The position numbers and the translations under genes were made by a program. From Alphaproteobacteria bacterium (lineage in GTDB: Bacteria > Pseudomonadota > Alphaproteobacteria > RF32 > CAG-239), in NCBI GenBank assembly GCA_017470165.1, contig JAFUEX010000024.1:1-64000 (forward strand): a stretch of 64,000 nucleotides of DNA, read 5' to 3'. Numbering within the stretch: the first letter of the stretch is position 1; the number at the start of each line of letters is the position of its first letter. Below, piece by piece: positions 28,631 to 37,356 of this stretch. Below the pieces are notes generated by a model. That model was not told the origin of the DNA, made no database searches, and saw nothing but the letters and a program-made list of their open reading frames with translations.

Positions 28631-28906
28631 ATGTCTGATAAATTAGTGCAAGAATTAGAAATAAAAAACATTAAAGGCCTGCACGCGCGGGCGGCAGCGG
28701 CTTTTGTGAAAACGGCAGAGGCTTTTGATGCCGAAATTGAAGTGGAGCGGATGGGGCAACAGGTCAGCGGGTTATCGATTATGGGGTTGATGATGTTGGC
28801 GGCAGCCAAAGGCACCAGCATCAAGGTCTCAGCATCCGGCAACCAAGCCTTGGAGGCTTTGGCAGCCTTGGCTCAATTGGTTGACAATAAGTTCGGCGAG
28901 GATTGA
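28631..28906 (+). CDS. HPr phosphocarrier protein
   Basis: 91 residues. Phosphorylatable His18 in KGLHARAAAAF and the regulatory Ser (residue 49) in GLSIMGLMML are present, so both EI-dependent and HprK-dependent phosphorylation are expected. It is the second PTS component in this operon. EI (ptsP or ptsI) is not in the window. The next gene starts with a GTG directly after the TGA stop. Confidence 0.93.
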   Translation: MSDKLVQELEIKNIKGLHARAAAAFVKTAEAFDAEIEVERMGQQVSGLSIMGLMMLAAAKGTSIKVSASGNQALEALAALAQLVDNKFGED

Positions 28907-29827
28907 GTGCTTAAAAAAGCGCCGCGCAACAAAACTTTGGAGCTCAGCGAAGCTGAGGTTTCGACTTTGGCCGCTGAGGCCATACAGCTGAGCAAAAAAA
29001 CGCCGGTTCAAGATTTGTGCAATCAAATTATTTGGCAGGATATGTTTGAGGCGGTGAAATATATGCCGAGCGGCTGTGTCGATTTGATGATTGTCGATCC
29101 GCCATACAATCTTAATAAAAACTTCGGCAATTCGACCTTCAAGATGATGAAAGCCGATGATTATGCCAAGTGGCTAAACAGTTGGCTGAAAATAACCGCC
29201 CGCCTGCTAAAGGACAATGCTTCGGTTTATATCTGTACCGATTGGCGCTCGTCTATCAGTGTGCCGGCGGTGGCGGAAAAATATTTTGTGCTGCAAAATC
29301 GAATATCTTGGGAGCGGGAAAAAGGGCGCGGAGCGCAAAATAACTGGAAAAACTGTTTGGAAGACATTTGGTTTTTTACCAGATCAAAAAATTATAAATT
29401 CAATATTGATGCCGTAAAGGTTTTGCGGCCGGTGCGAGCCCCTTATACCGATACGAGCGGCCGGCCTAAAGATTGGTTTGATACCCAAAATCAAAAGATG
29501 CGGCTGACCTACCCGTCAAATATATGGACGGATATCTCGGTGCCGTTTTGGTCGATGCCGGAAAACACACCCCATCCCACCCAAAAGCCGGAAAAACTGA
29601 TTGCCAAGCTGATTTTGGCCTCATCTGATGAGGGCGATGTGGTGTTTGACCCGTTTTTGGGCTCGGGAACCACCGCGGTTGTTGCCAAAAAACTGGGACG
29701 CAAATTCATCGGCATTGAAAAAGAGCGCGAATATATAGCTTATGCTATAAAACGATTGGCCATAGCCGATAAAAACCGCCAAATTCAAGGCATTAAAGAC
29801 GGCATATTCACCTTGCGCAATATGTAG
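28907..29827 (+). CDS. orphan DNA methyltransferase (DPPY, beta-type order)
   Basis: 306 residues. Catalytic motif DPPYNL (residues 64-69) precedes the SAM-binding motif FDPFLGSGTTAVVAKKLG (~245), the beta-class order for N6-adenine or N4-cytosine methylases. The recognition region (~120-220) has no recognised family. It is not CcrM-like: the C-terminal extension of CcrM is absent. There is no adjacent restriction nuclease. The GTG start lies immediately after the HPr stop, so expression may depend on readthrough or translational coupling with the PTS genes. Confidence 0.85.
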   Translation: MLKKAPRNKTLELSEAEVSTLAAEAIQLSKKTPVQDLCNQIIWQDMFEAVKYMPSGCVDLMIVDPPYNLNKNFGNSTFKMMKADDYAKWLNSWLKITARLLKDNASVYICTDWRSSISVPAVAEKYFVLQNRISWEREKGRGAQNNWKNCLEDIWFFTRSKNYKFNIDAVKVLRPVRAPYTDTSGRPKDWFDTQNQKMRLTYPSNIWTDISVPFWSMPENTPHPTQKPEKLIAKLILASSDEGDVVFDPFLGSGTTAVVAKKLGRKFIGIEKEREYIAYAIKRLAIADKNRQIQGIKDGIFTLRNM

Positions 29828-29924
29828 GCGAAAAGTTTAGCTTGAGGACACACCTTAGGGTTACTACTTCTATAACTGCCTTTAAGAGGCATAAACAAAC
29901 ACAACATTTTTAGGAGTAATAAAT

Positions 29925-30074
29925 ATGTGTAAAGATATCAGAGACAGCAAACACTCGGTTAAATCAGCCAAAAATATGACCGAAAACAGCAACAATTCTT
30001 CTAAATCCGGTGAGGCTTCAACCGAGCACTCGACATCTTCAACTCACAAGGGCTGCGGTTGCGGCGGCTACTAA
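29925..30074 (+). CDS. 49-aa hydrophilic peptide with a Cys-Gly tail
   Basis: A small open frame with a strong AGGAG ribosome site 8 bases upstream. The peptide starts MCKDIRDSKH, has a Ser/Asn/Thr/Lys-rich centre and ends GCGCGGY. It has no signal peptide. A perfect 13-bp hairpin follows. I do not recognise the family. The two tail cysteines suggest metal binding or modification; a peptide precursor is a possibility but no modifying enzyme is adjacent. Confidence 0.65.
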   Translation: MCKDIRDSKHSVKSAKNMTENSNNSSKSGEASTEHSTSSTHKGCGCGGY

Positions 30075-30087
30075 ATACCAACTCTTG

Positions 30088-30128
30088 AACATTATCCCTG
30101 CCGCAAAATGTGGACAGGGATAATGTTT
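30088..30128 (+). terminator. hairpin downstream of the Cys-tail peptide
   Basis: AACATTATCCCTG (30088-30100) pairs perfectly with CAGGGATAATGTT (30115-30127), with a 14-base loop. The T-run is only three bases long, so it may act as an RNA-stabilising stem as much as a terminator. Confidence 0.65.
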
Positions 30129-30198
30129 AGGGTGGACTTAAAAAAAGAAAACAGCTATATTATATAATCATTATTAAAACTTTAGAGGATTGGGCAAA

Positions 30199-30810
30199 AT
30201 GAAATTTCTAGCGGCATTGCTGGGTTTGTTGTTGTGGGGACAAACAGCAGCAGCGCAAACAGCTGATGATATAGCTAAAATCGAAGATTATCTCAATAGT
30301 TTGAAAAGTCTCAAGGCCACTTTTGTACAGATGGCATCTAACGGGGCAACCGCCGAGGGACGCTTGTTTATCAAAAAACCCAACAAAATTCGGATGGAAT
30401 ATGCCGAGCCCACCAATGTACTGATTGTGGGCAACGGTGATATTATCACCTACAAAGACATTGATTTGGATCAGGTAACCAATATCGATTATGAGGATAT
30501 TCCGGTTTCGATGATATTGGATGAGCAAATCAAGCTGCAAAACGGCAAGTTAAGAGTGGTTGATTTTTATAAGGATAGCGGTTCTACCACGGTTACTTTG
30601 GAACCGGTGGCCAAGACCGAAACCGGACCGATTACTTTGGTTTTTGCCAATAATCCTTTTGAGCTTAAGCAATGGAAAATCGTTGACCCGCAGAGCGTCG
30701 AGGTAACCTTGTCATTATATGATGAACAAAAAGACATTGATATCGATGATGATGTTTTTGTGTTCAGAGATAAGAAAAACAGCTCGCGCAATTTTAAGAA
30801 GAAAAAATAA
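30199..30810 (+). CDS. lolA: outer-membrane lipoprotein carrier LolA
   Basis: 203 residues from ATG 30199; a TTG nine bases upstream is in frame, but AGAGGA spacing favours the ATG. Signal peptide (1-20, ending AAAQ) and LolA-type sequence LKATFVQMASNGATAEGRLF and KIRMEYAEPTNVLIVGNGD. It carries lipoproteins from LolCDE across the periplasm to LolB. The C-terminal tail is basic. xth starts 2 bases after the stop. Confidence 0.9.
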   Translation: MKFLAALLGLLLWGQTAAAQTADDIAKIEDYLNSLKSLKATFVQMASNGATAEGRLFIKKPNKIRMEYAEPTNVLIVGNGDIITYKDIDLDQVTNIDYEDIPVSMILDEQIKLQNGKLRVVDFYKDSGSTTVTLEPVAKTETGPITLVFANNPFELKQWKIVDPQSVEVTLSLYDEQKDIDIDDDVFVFRDKKNSSRNFKKKK

Positions 30811-30812
30811 CC

Positions 30813-31616
30813 ATGCCTTTGCTGAGACTTGCCTCATGGAATGTCAATTCGGTCCGCATCCGCTTGGAATTGCTGAAAAAACTGGCCGATACTTACCAGC
30901 CGGATGTGATATGTTTGCAAGAGGTTAAAGCGCGTGAGGAAGATTTCCCTTTTGCCGAGGTAAAAAATATCGGTTATGAGCATATTGCTCTGTATGGAAT
31001 GGCCGGATATAACGGGGTGGCAATTTTGAGCCGCCATAATCTTGCCGATATTGAGCGCAAAAACTGGCTGGGGAGATGTGATGCTCGACATATCAAAGCC
31101 TTGGTCAAGGGTATTGAAGTGAACAATATTTATATTCCGGCCGGCGGCGATTTGCCGGATCCGATAGAAAATCTGGCATTTGCCCACAAACTGTGTTTTA
31201 TGGATGATATGGCAGAATATTACGAACGGCACAAAAGTGAATTTGTCGGCCACAAGGTGCTGTTTTGCGGCGATTTTAATGTGGCGCCACACGAAAATGA
31301 TGTATGGAATCACAAACAATTGAGCAAAATAGTGTCTCACACTCCGATTGAGATTGAGCGTTTGACCAGATTGTTCAAATCACTGGATTTTGCGGATGCG
31401 ATACGTAAATTCTATCCGGATAAAGAAAAAATTTTCTCATGGTGGAGCTATCGCAACCCTAATTGGCTAACCAACAATAAAGGCCGGAGATTGGACCATA
31501 TCTGGGTTACACCCGAGCTTGCCGCAGATGTGGCCAAAGCAGCCATTCTGAAAGAATTTCGCCAAGAAAACCGTCCGTCAGACCATGTTCCGGTTATGGT
31601 TGAGATAAAAATTTAG
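30813..31616 (+). CDS. xth: exodeoxyribonuclease III
   Basis: 267 residues of the endonuclease/exonuclease/phosphatase family. Active-site motifs are ASWNVNSVRIRL (Asn), CLQEVKA (catalytic Glu), CGDFNVAPHENDVWN and RLDHIWVTPEL with PSDHVPV at the end. It cleaves apurinic sites and 3' blocked ends in base excision repair. It follows lolA with a 2-base gap. Confidence 0.95.
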   Translation: MPLLRLASWNVNSVRIRLELLKKLADTYQPDVICLQEVKAREEDFPFAEVKNIGYEHIALYGMAGYNGVAILSRHNLADIERKNWLGRCDARHIKALVKGIEVNNIYIPAGGDLPDPIENLAFAHKLCFMDDMAEYYERHKSEFVGHKVLFCGDFNVAPHENDVWNHKQLSKIVSHTPIEIERLTRLFKSLDFADAIRKFYPDKEKIFSWWSYRNPNWLTNNKGRRLDHIWVTPELAADVAKAAILKEFRQENRPSDHVPVMVEIKI

Positions 31617-31638
31617 ACCGAAAAAATAAAAGTCTCAG

Positions 31639-32322
31639 CTATTCCACGCTGTCAATCAACCTGTCCAAACTATCGCGCTCAGATTCCTTGTATCCGGAAA
31701 CTGCGGTGTCTTTTTTATCGGCGGCCTTTTTAATTTGCGGCTGCGCCAGTTTTTCGAACAATTCTAAAGAATCCTGCTCTTTTTGCTGCTCTTTGGCCTC
31801 GGGTGAAAGTTCTTTGCTTTTGGCTTTCATCAACTCCAAAGTTTCTTGAGGTATCATTTCCTCTAAAGGCTGCGCAAATTTGCCGGCTAACTGAAAATAA
31901 CGCGATTGGGTTAAAATTTCGGTTTGATTGGCCGGAGGAATTATCCAATTAACCATAATATTAAACAATACCACCAGCAAAAATGCCCGCATAATGCCGA
32001 AAAACAATCCCAGAAGCCTATCCAAACCATTGAGTTTACTAGAGCGAATTTTGGAGGTCAGGCCGGAGGTGGCATATATCCAAATAACGGCAAAAACCAC
32101 AAATATAACCAACGAGGCCGCCACACCGGCGACAATGCCGTTAGAGATAAAATTTTGGGCAAAGGGCAAACATATCGGCAGCAAATAGATTATCAGCATG
32201 GTTACCAAAACCCAGCCGATAATTGACAATACTTCTTTAATAAGACCGCGCAACAAAGCAATGAGCGCCGAAACCGCCACCACAGCCAAAATAATTATAT
32301 CAAGATTGTTCAATTCGTACAT
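31639..32322 (-). CDS. CvpA-family inner-membrane protein
   Basis: 227 residues with four membrane segments in the first ~150 residues, including NLDIIILAVVAVSALIALLRG and the family pattern IKEVLSIIGWV. The remaining tail is hydrophilic and charged, with EQQKEQDSLELFEKLA. CvpA was named for colicin V production; its exact role is unresolved. It ends the minus-strand mlaE-mlaF-radA-cvpA operon (19 bases after radA). Confidence 0.88.
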   Translation of the reverse strand: MYELNNLDIIILAVVAVSALIALLRGLIKEVLSIIGWVLVTMLIIYLLPICLPFAQNFISNGIVAGVAASLVIFVVFAVIWIYATSGLTSKIRSSKLNGLDRLLGLFFGIMRAFLLVVLFNIMVNWIIPPANQTEILTQSRYFQLAGKFAQPLEEMIPQETLELMKAKSKELSPEAKEQQKEQDSLELFEKLAQPQIKKAADKKDTAVSGYKESERDSLDRLIDSVE

Positions 32323-32340
32323 CTGCCTTATTCCTTATCA

Positions 32341-33714
32341 CTAACCAAACAAATTTATCAAGCGCTGAACATTGCCGATTTGATGCAAATTTATATCGGT
32401 GGAAAATTTCTTTTCCGAACTGCGGTTTTGCGGAATTATAGCACTGGCAAACCCCAATTTTTTGGCCTCTTTAAGCCGCAGCGAGGGCTGTGAGACGGCA
32501 CGGATTTCTCCTGACAAACCAATCTCGCCGAACACCACCATATCTGCCGGCAGCGGTTTATTGGTCAATGAGGATATGACCGCCAAAGCCACTGCCAAAT
32601 CGGCTGCTGGCTCGGTTATACGCAGACCTCCGGCAATATTGAGATACACATCCTGCGAGCTCAAATTGATGCCGCAGCGCGCTTCCAATACCGCCAAAAC
32701 CATTGCCAAGCGGTTCGAATCCCAACCGACAACGGCGCGTTTGGGGCTGGAATACCCGCTTTGACTGACCAAAGCCTGAATTTCCACCAAAACCGGCCTC
32801 GAACCCTCTATGCCGGCAAAAACGCACGAACCGGAAATATTGCCCTGCCTTTCGGCCAAAAACAATGCCGAAGGATTGGCCACCTCGGCTAAACCTTTGT
32901 CCTGCATTTCAAACACACCGATTTCGTCTGTCGCGCCATAACGATTTTTTACCGAGCGCAAAATGCGAAAATGGTGGCCGCGTTCGCCCTCAAAATAAAG
33001 CACGGTATCCACCATATGTTCCAACACCCGAGGGCCGGCAATCTCGCCTTGTTTGGTGACGTGCCCCACCAAAAACAGCGTAAAACCTTTTTTCTTGGCC
33101 AGTTTGATAAGCTCATAACTGCACGCCCTCACCTGCCCGACGCTTCCCGGTGTGGAATCGATATCGCTTAAGTACATCGTTTGGATAGAATCTATCACTA
33201 CCACCGCAGCCGAAGATTTTTTCAAAGAAGCAATAATATCTTTGATTTCGGTAGATGATGCCAAATTGACCGGCGAGGTCTCCAACCCCAGCCTTTTGGC
33301 GCGGATACGCACCTGATCAATAGCCTCTTCACCGGAAATATAATAAACCTCGGGACGTTCGGCCCGCATTGCCACCTGCGAGCACACCTGCAACAGCAAA
33401 GTGGATTTGCCGATTCCGGGGTCGCCGCCGACCAATATTACCGAACCGGCCACCAATCCGCCGCCGCACACGCGGTCCAATTCATTGATACCGGTTGAAA
33501 GACGGTCAAGATGTTCCTGAGCTCCGCTCAAAGGCACAAAGTCCAGTTCACGCCCCGATGAGCGTTTGGGGCTTATATTGCTAAACCCCTCGGTGACAAT
33601 AACATCCTCTTCGATGGTGTTCCATTCGCCGCAAGCATCACATTTGCCCTGCCATTTGGGATAAACAGCGCCGCAGTTTTGACAAACATATTGCTTTATG
33701 TCCTTCTTTGCCAA
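32341..33714 (-). CDS. radA: DNA repair protein RadA (Sms)
   Basis: 457 residues. Zinc finger CQNCGAVYPKWQGKCDACG at the N terminus, RecA-like ATPase with Walker A GGDPGIGKST, the KNRYG motif (VKNRYGATDEIGV) and a Lon-like C-terminal domain. RadA promotes branch migration in recombination. It starts 3 bases after mlaF's stop, so it is co-expressed with the lipid transport genes. Confidence 0.96.
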   Translation of the reverse strand: MAKKDIKQYVCQNCGAVYPKWQGKCDACGEWNTIEEDVIVTEGFSNISPKRSSGRELDFVPLSGAQEHLDRLSTGINELDRVCGGGLVAGSVILVGGDPGIGKSTLLLQVCSQVAMRAERPEVYYISGEEAIDQVRIRAKRLGLETSPVNLASSTEIKDIIASLKKSSAAVVVIDSIQTMYLSDIDSTPGSVGQVRACSYELIKLAKKKGFTLFLVGHVTKQGEIAGPRVLEHMVDTVLYFEGERGHHFRILRSVKNRYGATDEIGVFEMQDKGLAEVANPSALFLAERQGNISGSCVFAGIEGSRPVLVEIQALVSQSGYSSPKRAVVGWDSNRLAMVLAVLEARCGINLSSQDVYLNIAGGLRITEPAADLAVALAVISSLTNKPLPADMVVFGEIGLSGEIRAVSQPSLRLKEAKKLGFASAIIPQNRSSEKKFSTDINLHQIGNVQRLINLFG

Positions 33715-33716
33715 GG

Positions 33717-34481
33717 CTATACTCCGGTTTTAATCGGACCTTGCGAGCTGCCGTTGATAAACTGCACAACATACGGATTGTCCGTTGCATCCATTTCTTT
33801 GACCGTGCCTTGCCAAATAATTTCTCCCTTATAGAGCATAGCGATGCGGTCGGCAATTTTGCGTGCCGAGGCCATATCGTGAGTAATGGTCAGCGCGGTA
33901 GCCCCCAAACCTTTGACCGATTCAATTATCAGGTCATTAATAACATCGGCCATAATCGGGTCGAGTCCGGTGGTCGGCTCATCAAAGAAAATTATCTCCG
34001 GCTTGGAGATAATGGCCCGCGCCAAGCCTACACGCTTTTGCATACCGCCAGAAAGCTCCGCGGGTGATAAATCGGCCACCTCAGGGTCAAGTCCGACCGA
34101 GCGCAACACGCGCACAGCTTCAGCCTTGGCATCTTTAGTATTACACCCCTGATTTTCCAACAAATCAAAGGCCACATTTTCCCACACCTTCAGGCTGTCA
34201 AACAAGGCACCTCCCTGAAACAGCATCCCCATTTTAGAGTGCAGAGTTTCCTTTTCTTTTTCGGAAATGCCGACAACCTCTTTGCCATCCACCAAAATTG
34301 AGCCGTCATCGGGGGTTAACAACCCCTGAATGCATTTTATCAACACCGATTTTCCGGTGCCGGAGCCGCCGATAACCACCAATGACTCGCCTTTATAGAT
34401 GTCCAGATTAACCCCGCGCAGAACTATCTTTTTGCCAAAGGTTTTGCAGACATTGCTTAATTTTATTTTTACTTCTGACAT
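33717..34481 (-). CDS. mlaF: phospholipid transport ATPase MlaF
   Basis: 254 residues: ABC ATPase with Walker A GGSGTGKSVL (~36-45), signature LSGGMQKRVGLARAI and Walker B IIFFDEPTTGLDP. Together with the neighbouring MlaE permease it forms the inner-membrane complex that moves phospholipids between membranes. MlaD, MlaC and MlaB homologues are not visible within the window. mlaE ends 12 bases upstream. Confidence 0.92.
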   Translation of the reverse strand: MSEVKIKLSNVCKTFGKKIVLRGVNLDIYKGESLVVIGGSGTGKSVLIKCIQGLLTPDDGSILVDGKEVVGISEKEKETLHSKMGMLFQGGALFDSLKVWENVAFDLLENQGCNTKDAKAEAVRVLRSVGLDPEVADLSPAELSGGMQKRVGLARAIISKPEIIFFDEPTTGLDPIMADVINDLIIESVKGLGATALTITHDMASARKIADRIAMLYKGEIIWQGTVKEMDATDNPYVVQFINGSSQGPIKTGV

Positions 34482-34493
34482 AATTTGACTCGC

Positions 34494-35288
34494 TTATCTC
34501 GAAAAGAACAATTCGGTTACTATATAGTTGAAAATCAAAATCAAAATTGATGACGAAACAACCGCGTTGGTAGTGGCCGTACCGACACCTTGGGCGCCGC
34601 CCTTGGATTTGTAACCGTTATAACATCCCATAAGTGAAATGATAAAGCCGAAAACTGCGGCCTTGACCACGCCGGTCGTGATGTCAAGCGCTTGGAGATA
34701 GTTGAGTGTGGCATTGATATAGTTGGCAGGGTTAAAGCCCAGTTTGTAAACCCCTACCACATATCCGCCGAAAATACCGATAACATCCCCCATCATAACC
34801 AGCAAAGGCATAACTATCAAACCGGCCCAAACCCGCGGAGCTACCAAATATTTGAACGGGTTGGTCGAAAGAGTGGTAAGCGCATCAATCTGCTCGGTAA
34901 CACGCATTGTGCCGATTTCCGCAGCCATTGCCGCACCGATGCGTCCGGCAACCATCAGAGCAGACAAAACCGGCGCCAGCTCGCGGGTAACCGAGATGAG
35001 CACTACATTAGCCACCATACTCTCGGCTCCCACCGAGGCAAATCCCGAATAACTCTGCAAGGCAATTACCATACCGGCAAAAATCGTGGTTAATCCGACC
35101 ACCGGAACCGAATAAAACCCCATATCCACAACCTGACGCAGCAAATTGCGCCAATAAATCGGGAAAGTAAGACAGTTATAAACCGTTTGTACAATAAATG
35201 AAAACAGCTCGCCAACCTTAAAAACAAACTTGGTCAGCGGCACACCCAAGCGGCGTAAAAATTTTTCAAATTTGCGAAGTATTTGCAT
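34494..35288 (-). CDS. mlaE: phospholipid transport permease MlaE
   Basis: 264 residues with 5-6 membrane segments. The MlaE family pattern is present in AGRIGAAMAAEIGTMRVTEQ and IDALTTLSTNP (residues ~118-150), with GGYVVGV afterwards. This is the channel partner of MlaF. It is the first gene of the run mlaE-mlaF-radA-cvpA. Confidence 0.92.
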   Translation of the reverse strand: MQILRKFEKFLRRLGVPLTKFVFKVGELFSFIVQTVYNCLTFPIYWRNLLRQVVDMGFYSVPVVGLTTIFAGMVIALQSYSGFASVGAESMVANVVLISVTRELAPVLSALMVAGRIGAAMAAEIGTMRVTEQIDALTTLSTNPFKYLVAPRVWAGLIVMPLLVMMGDVIGIFGGYVVGVYKLGFNPANYINATLNYLQALDITTGVVKAAVFGFIISLMGCYNGYKSKGGAQGVGTATTNAVVSSSILILIFNYIVTELFFSR

Positions 35289-35362
35289 CTCAGCACCTAA
35301 AAAACTATTAAATTTAACTGGTTACATATTAGTCGAAGAATATTAAAAATCAACCGCCATTT

Positions 35363-35791
35363 TTAAATCATAACAGCAAACTTAAGCGCCGCAACAATCT
35401 TAGCCGCCGCCGATTCTTCAAAAGGATTAAGTTCGATTTGAGGAATTTTGACACCTTCAAAAGTATAAAATTGCGGCAAGGGCAATCTTTCCGGCGGATG
35501 AGAGATTAGTTTTACCGCCAGCTTAATCTTGGCGCGCTTGCGATAAGGCATTTTGATAATTCCCACCCCTCTTGCCTCCAGCAGTCCGGCAATTGCGGAC
35601 GGACAAGCGGCAAACAAAGCTCCGGCAGCATTGCTGATGAGACTTACGCGGTCATCGGCAACCAGTTGCGCACCATAATTCATAATCAGTCGCAAGGCCA
35701 AATCCGACTTGCCGGCGCCGGATGCTCCCAGCAGCAAAATTCCCTGCGATTTGAGCGCAACACAAGAGGCGTGAATATCAGATGGCATCAA
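35363..35791 (-). CDS. hprK: HPr kinase/phosphorylase, short C-terminal-only form
   Basis: 142 residues, much shorter than Gram-positive HprK (about 310), containing only the kinase domain, as in other alphaproteobacteria. Walker A LLGASGAGKSDLALRL (~16-31) and the signature LEARGVGIIKMPYR (~87-100) are present. It phosphorylates HPr on the regulatory serine; the HPr gene lies at 28.6 kb rather than next to it. The first 14 bases overlap tsaE. Confidence 0.9.
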   Translation of the reverse strand: MMPSDIHASCVALKSQGILLLGASGAGKSDLALRLIMNYGAQLVADDRVSLISNAAGALFAACPSAIAGLLEARGVGIIKMPYRKRAKIKLAVKLISHPPERLPLPQFYTFEGVKIPQIELNPFEESAAAKIVAALKFAVMI

Positions 35792-36236
35792 TTTGCTCCA
35801 AACGGCTCAATTTGTCTTGAGAATCGGCCGAAATCGTAAAAATACGCTCATCTTGTTGCAGCATTATCTCTATTCGAAAAGCATCGCGCGGCAGATAAAT
35901 ACCGGCATTTTGCGGCCACTCAACCAAACTTATTCCGCCATAAAGAGCCTCTTCCCACCCCAACTCAAAGACCTCTTCGGCCGATTTTAGGCGATACAGG
36001 TCAAAATGGTAAACCTCGCCGTTGTCATACGGATAACTCTGCAGCAGCGTGAATGTGGGACTCGGCACCTCGGTTGCCCCTGTGAGCTCTTGGACAAATG
36101 CGCGGGCAAACACACTTTTGCCCACCCCTAATGTGCCAAACAATGCAAAAACATCACCGCGCTTGGCAATATGCGCAAACTGCTTGGCCAACTCAACCGT
36201 CTGCTCTATAGAGCCTGATTTAAAAACCTTGCGCAT
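35778..36236 (-). CDS. tsaE: tRNA threonylcarbamoyladenosine biosynthesis ATPase TsaE
   Basis: 152 residues. Walker A FGTLGVGKSVFARAFV (~33-48), VPSPTFTLLQSY and the downstream HFDLYRL are family landmarks. With TsaB and TsaD it makes t6A37 in ANN-decoding tRNAs. It overlaps hprK by 14 bases. 15 bases separate it from the nuclease gene upstream. Confidence 0.95.
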   Translation of the reverse strand: MRKVFKSGSIEQTVELAKQFAHIAKRGDVFALFGTLGVGKSVFARAFVQELTGATEVPSPTFTLLQSYPYDNGEVYHFDLYRLKSAEEVFELGWEEALYGGISLVEWPQNAGIYLPRDAFRIEIMLQQDERIFTISADSQDKLSRLEQIDAI

Positions 36237-36251
36237 TCGCCCTACTCCGCC

Positions 36252-37238
36252 TCAGAAGAACGAAAAAGTGTGCTTGCGGTCGGGGGTTTGCGGCTTATTG
36301 TGAATTATCTTGATATTTGCTTTGCGATTTTGGATTTTCTGCCAGTCCCATGGCATATAAAACTTGCCGCTCCACAGCCCGCGGCGGTTGACCGCTGCTT
36401 GATTTTGGTAAGGCGCATAGGCTTGCGATTCCCGAACATCGGCCACAGCCCAACCGGCATTGATGATAGCGGCACCAATGTCATAGTCGCCCAAAACACA
36501 AACTGCGGTGGTAATCCCCTGCTCTTCTTTGAGCATATGGCATTCAACCTCGTAGTCGGACAGCCACTCGCTGAGCCACAGCGCCGATTGCTGCCCACAA
36601 CGATAGCCTCGCCCGTCATCTTGAGCACAGGTTTGTTTAATATCCGGAGCCGCCACGCCAAAAAGTTTGATTATCTTGCGCCCCATAACCAAGGTGTGGC
36701 CGTTAAGCACTCTAACCACGCCATAAATTGCCGGATATTTCATAGGGTTAAACGGCATTTTTTTATCTTGTTTCTTAACTTTGGGCAAAAACTTATCTTT
36801 GATATTTTCATCAAAAAGTTTGTGCTTATCGTCTTCTATCAGGTTCACCACTTCGTTTTCAACCAGTTTGGGTTTCGCCTCTTGAGGGGCGGAAGGTTCA
36901 TCCTGAGGAACGGCAAACTCGCCCATATTATCGGCGGTGGCGGCATCTTGATTGAAATACTCGACAATATTGTCGGCAATATCATCCACCCCGCCGGAAA
37001 AAGCGCCTATGCCGAACAACACAAACAACACCACAGCCGTGATGATAAACAACGCCGGCAGACAACCCATTGCCCGCCATGCCATTTTGATAAACACGTA
37101 CAAAACTATAAGCCCGATTATGAGCCCGATAATCGCACCGGCTTGGATAACCAGATTGCTGCTTTGTACGCCGGCCTTACCGGAAAAAATCAACGCCAAA
37201 GCGGCAAATCCCCAAATACATTTTTTTAAAAAGCCCAT
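36252..37238 (-). CDS. membrane-anchored staphylococcal-nuclease-like protein
   Basis: 328 residues with an unusual build. Three hydrophobic segments lie in the first ~80 residues, then a long charged linker (~85-165), then an SNase-like domain (~168-300) with YGVVRVLNGHTLVMGRKIIKLFGVAAPD and a C-terminal basic tail. Catalytic Arg/Glu residues of active thermonuclease are only partly recognisable; GLW near the end is typical of the fold. The nuclease could act outside the membrane or be inactive. It precedes tsaE on the same strand. Confidence 0.75.
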   Translation of the reverse strand: MGFLKKCIWGFAALALIFSGKAGVQSSNLVIQAGAIIGLIIGLIVLYVFIKMAWRAMGCLPALFIITAVVLFVLFGIGAFSGGVDDIADNIVEYFNQDAATADNMGEFAVPQDEPSAPQEAKPKLVENEVVNLIEDDKHKLFDENIKDKFLPKVKKQDKKMPFNPMKYPAIYGVVRVLNGHTLVMGRKIIKLFGVAAPDIKQTCAQDDGRGYRCGQQSALWLSEWLSDYEVECHMLKEEQGITTAVCVLGDYDIGAAIINAGWAVADVRESQAYAPYQNQAAVNRRGLWSGKFYMPWDWQKIQNRKANIKIIHNKPQTPDRKHTFSFF

Positions 37239-37316
37239 AAACCAAATCCTTTACTGCTGAATGCCTGCAAGAATATGGAGCAGTATAAATCCCTAAGGTA
37301 AAAATATCCTTAATAA

Positions 37317-37347
37317 AAAAAGGATTTGCTTTGCACAAATCCTTTTT
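37317..37347. terminator. bidirectional intrinsic terminator
   Basis: Perfect 12-bp stem AAAAAGGATTTG / CAAATCCTTTTT with a 7-base loop, flanked by A and T runs. It separates the parA-parB side from the nuclease gene. Confidence 0.85.
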
Positions 37348-37356
37348 ATCAACCCA

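Noticed and set aside
36270..37229. 319-residue frame antisense to the nuclease gene
   Set aside because: Shadow of a gene with a recognisable domain on the minus strand.
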